Of a stretch of 64,000 nt of DNA, positions 62,827-64,000 are shown piece after piece (position 1 is the stretch's first letter; every line of letters begins with the position of its first letter). Source of the DNA: Mucilaginibacter sabulilitoris (GTDB taxonomy: Bacteria; Bacteroidota; Bacteroidia; Sphingobacteriales; Sphingobacteriaceae); the NCBI RefSeq assembly GCF_034262375.1, contig NZ_CP139558.1, forward strand, positions 6,634,001 to 6,698,000, in the 5' to 3' direction. The translations under genes were made by a program, and so were the position numbers. Under the pieces are notes generated by a model, which saw only the letters and a program-made list of their open reading frames with translations, was not told where the DNA came from and made no database searches.

Positions 62827-63603
62827 TTACAATTCTTTCTCTTTCATAGGGATGACTTCAACCTTATTGAGAAGTTCAATGGCGTTATTGACCTGAAATT
62901 TTTCAAATAATTTCTGACGCATGTTCCTAACCGTATTAGGACTAATGCAAAGTTGTACGGCAATTTCTTTTGTTAACAACCCTTGCCTCATTAAAGGCAA
63001 TAATTCGCTCTCTCTTTTAGAAAGCTGGGAACCTACCAGCGAATTAGCGTTGTATTCCAGTATCTTTTCGTCATCATCCCCTTTATATATAACCATTTTT
63101 ACACCCGAAAAAACCGATTCTTCGCTAATGGCGCGTAACAACCTATAATACAGGTTTGCATCACCTTTAAGTAAAAGCGCGGCTCTTTCATCATGAAGGT
63201 TCAAATATTTACCCCCCGCGTTTCGTATCCTGTAATTAAATATAATGCGAAATTTGTGATGATCTGAAGCACTTTCCTTTGATAACACATTACCCATCAG
63301 CTGGTAACATTTGGTTACATGTTCAAGATCGGCAGGATGCAGGCTTTCAAGGTATTTATTAATCAGCTGCGGATCTGATACGATTCCGGAATCCAACCCC
63401 AATAACTTATAATAGTTATCGCTTAAATAAAAAAATCCGGGGTGCTGTGACCTGCAGGTGCAAATTACCCATTGCGGAAATATTTTGTGCAGGTTGATAA
63501 GGGTATGCATAATTTCCTCATGAATATCCTGTGCCCGCGGAAAATCACCTCCGATAAAGGAAATAAAATTTGCCTTTTTTACAACGGTAAGCGGTGAATG
63601 CAT
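62827..63603 (-). CDS. LuxR-type transcriptional regulator with PAS-like sensor domain
   Basis: About 258 residues from ATG 63603 (MHSPLTVVKKAN); a GTG at 63627 is also in frame. The N-terminal two-thirds hold a PAS-like fold ('HPGFFYLSDNYYKLLGLDSG...YLESLHPADLEHVTKCYQLM'), and the last 65 residues a LuxR/GerE helix-turn-helix ('LSKRESELLPLMRQGLLTKEIAVQLCISPNTVRNMRQKLFEKF'). It is a cytoplasmic one-component regulator of unknown signal. It is divergent from the membrane-protein gene at 63808, which may be its target. Confidence 0.88.
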   Translation of the reverse strand: MHSPLTVVKKANFISFIGGDFPRAQDIHEEIMHTLINLHKIFPQWVICTCRSQHPGFFYLSDNYYKLLGLDSGIVSDPQLINKYLESLHPADLEHVTKCYQLMGNVLSKESASDHHKFRIIFNYRIRNAGGKYLNLHDERAALLLKGDANLYYRLLRAISEESVFSGVKMVIYKGDDDEKILEYNANSLVGSQLSKRESELLPLMRQGLLTKEIAVQLCISPNTVRNMRQKLFEKFQVNNAIELLNKVEVIPMKEKEL

Positions 63604-63684
63604 GATGATATGATAATGCCCTATCACAAATTTATCTGTATTTCTCTACTTAAACAAACCCAATATTGGCTATCATTTGCCATT

Positions 63685-63704
63685 AATAGTACTAATGTAC
63701 TATT
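63685..63704. promoter_or_regulatory. Palindrome between the LuxR-type and membrane-protein genes
   Basis: AATAGTAC-TAAT-GTACTATT: perfect 8-bp arms. It lies between the two divergent genes, 82 nt from the LuxR start and 104 nt from the other start. Candidate operator. Confidence 0.4.
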
Positions 63705-63807
63705 GTCAATTGCCTGTGGTCCAGATAATTTTGGCAGCATGAACTATGGGCTAAATACTTAAAATTTAGCCATATATATTTTTAACTAACCTGTAACAAT
63801 ACTAAAA

Positions 63808-64000
63808 ATGGAAATGCTTTCCCAAAAATCAACCCCAGGTAACAAGAACCTGATGCTTTTACTTGTCTATTTAATATTATGCTTTTACTGCTCGGGCGTA
63901 GTGATGATGATTAACTTTTTCAACTACCCCTCCTTTGATCGTATTCACGAAAATTTAAAACCTGTTTTGGAAATTTATAATATGAGGATGATCTTTATAT
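63808..64000 (+). CDS. Membrane protein, N-terminal part (runs off the window)
   Basis: 64 residues visible from ATG 63808 to the window edge. A polar start of 14 residues is followed by a strong transmembrane helix (about 15-37, 'LMLLLVYLILCFYCSGVVMM'), then a segment with 'FNYPSFDRIHENLKPVLEIYNMRM'. I do not recognise the family. It is divergent from the LuxR-type regulator. Confidence 0.6.
   Translation, partial: MEMLSQKSTPGNKNLMLLLVYLILCFYCSGVVMMINFFNYPSFDRIHENLKPVLEIYNMRMIFI

Overview
The window looks like chromosomal DNA from a Bacteroidota bacterium, most likely a soil or plant-associated Sphingobacteriaceae (Mucilaginibacter/Pedobacter type). I infer this from three SusC/SusD polysaccharide-utilisation loci (PULs), a giant hybrid two-component regulator, ECF sigma/FecR pairs, BACON-free GH2/GH30/GH35 enzymes with Sec signals, and the scarcity of Shine-Dalgarno sequences. 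No tRNA, rRNA, CRISPR array or insertion sequence was seen.

Layout. (1) 1-1747, plus strand: tail of a molybdopterin oxidoreductase operon (catalytic subunit C-terminus, four-cluster ferredoxin subunit, Tat-type Rieske protein, small membrane protein). (2) 1835-15286, minus strand: PUL1, read HTCS regulator, SusC, SusD, GH30, GH2; the enzyme pair suggests beta-1,6-galactan side chains of arabinogalactan. (3) 15614-23132: a stress/detoxification block (RibD-type reductase, AhpD-like protein, YkgB-like membrane protein, AraC regulator, an SDR without its catalytic Tyr/Lys, a TMEM175-type channel, two paralogous alpha/beta hydrolases, two paralogous TetR regulators). Three copies of one palindrome, ACAGACnnGTCTGT, lie upstream of the second hydrolase and of both TetR genes. 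(4) 23321-31694, plus strand: a TPR/LuxR-type regulator, then a TonB receptor, an imelysin-like/di-haem peroxidase fusion and a purple-acid-type phosphatase. (5) 31868-33286: nicotinamide phosphoribosyltransferase. (6) 33311-48941, minus strand: PUL2 with sigma factor, FecR, SusC, SusD, SGNH hydrolase, MFS transporter, two FAD oxidoreductases and a GxGYxYP protein; it has no classical glycoside hydrolase. (7) 49158-50144: a DUF1080 (3-keto-glycoside hydrolase-type) gene on the other strand. (8) 50209-62821: PUL3 with divergent sigma factor, FecR, SusC, SusD, GH2 and GH35. (9) 62827-64000: a LuxR-type regulator and the start of a membrane protein.

The two most unusual items are both in PUL2. 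Directly after the susD stop codon is an apparently complete group II intron ribozyme (about 677 nt, 41015-41691) with no reverse transcriptase; its predicted exon-binding sequences pair with the codons for the conserved SusD C-terminal Asn-Pro and Tyr-stop. Just downstream is an SGNH hydrolase whose nucleophile block (GDSIT) is at the C-terminus instead of the N-terminus, with all other catalytic blocks kept in order: a circular permutation.

Regulation is consistent across the PULs. PUL1 SusC has no STN domain and is next to an HTCS; PUL2 and PUL3 SusC proteins each carry an STN domain and are next to FecR/sigma pairs. The FecR-SusC junctions of PUL2 and PUL3 share a near-identical hairpin, and each susD is followed by a hairpin before the downstream enzymes.
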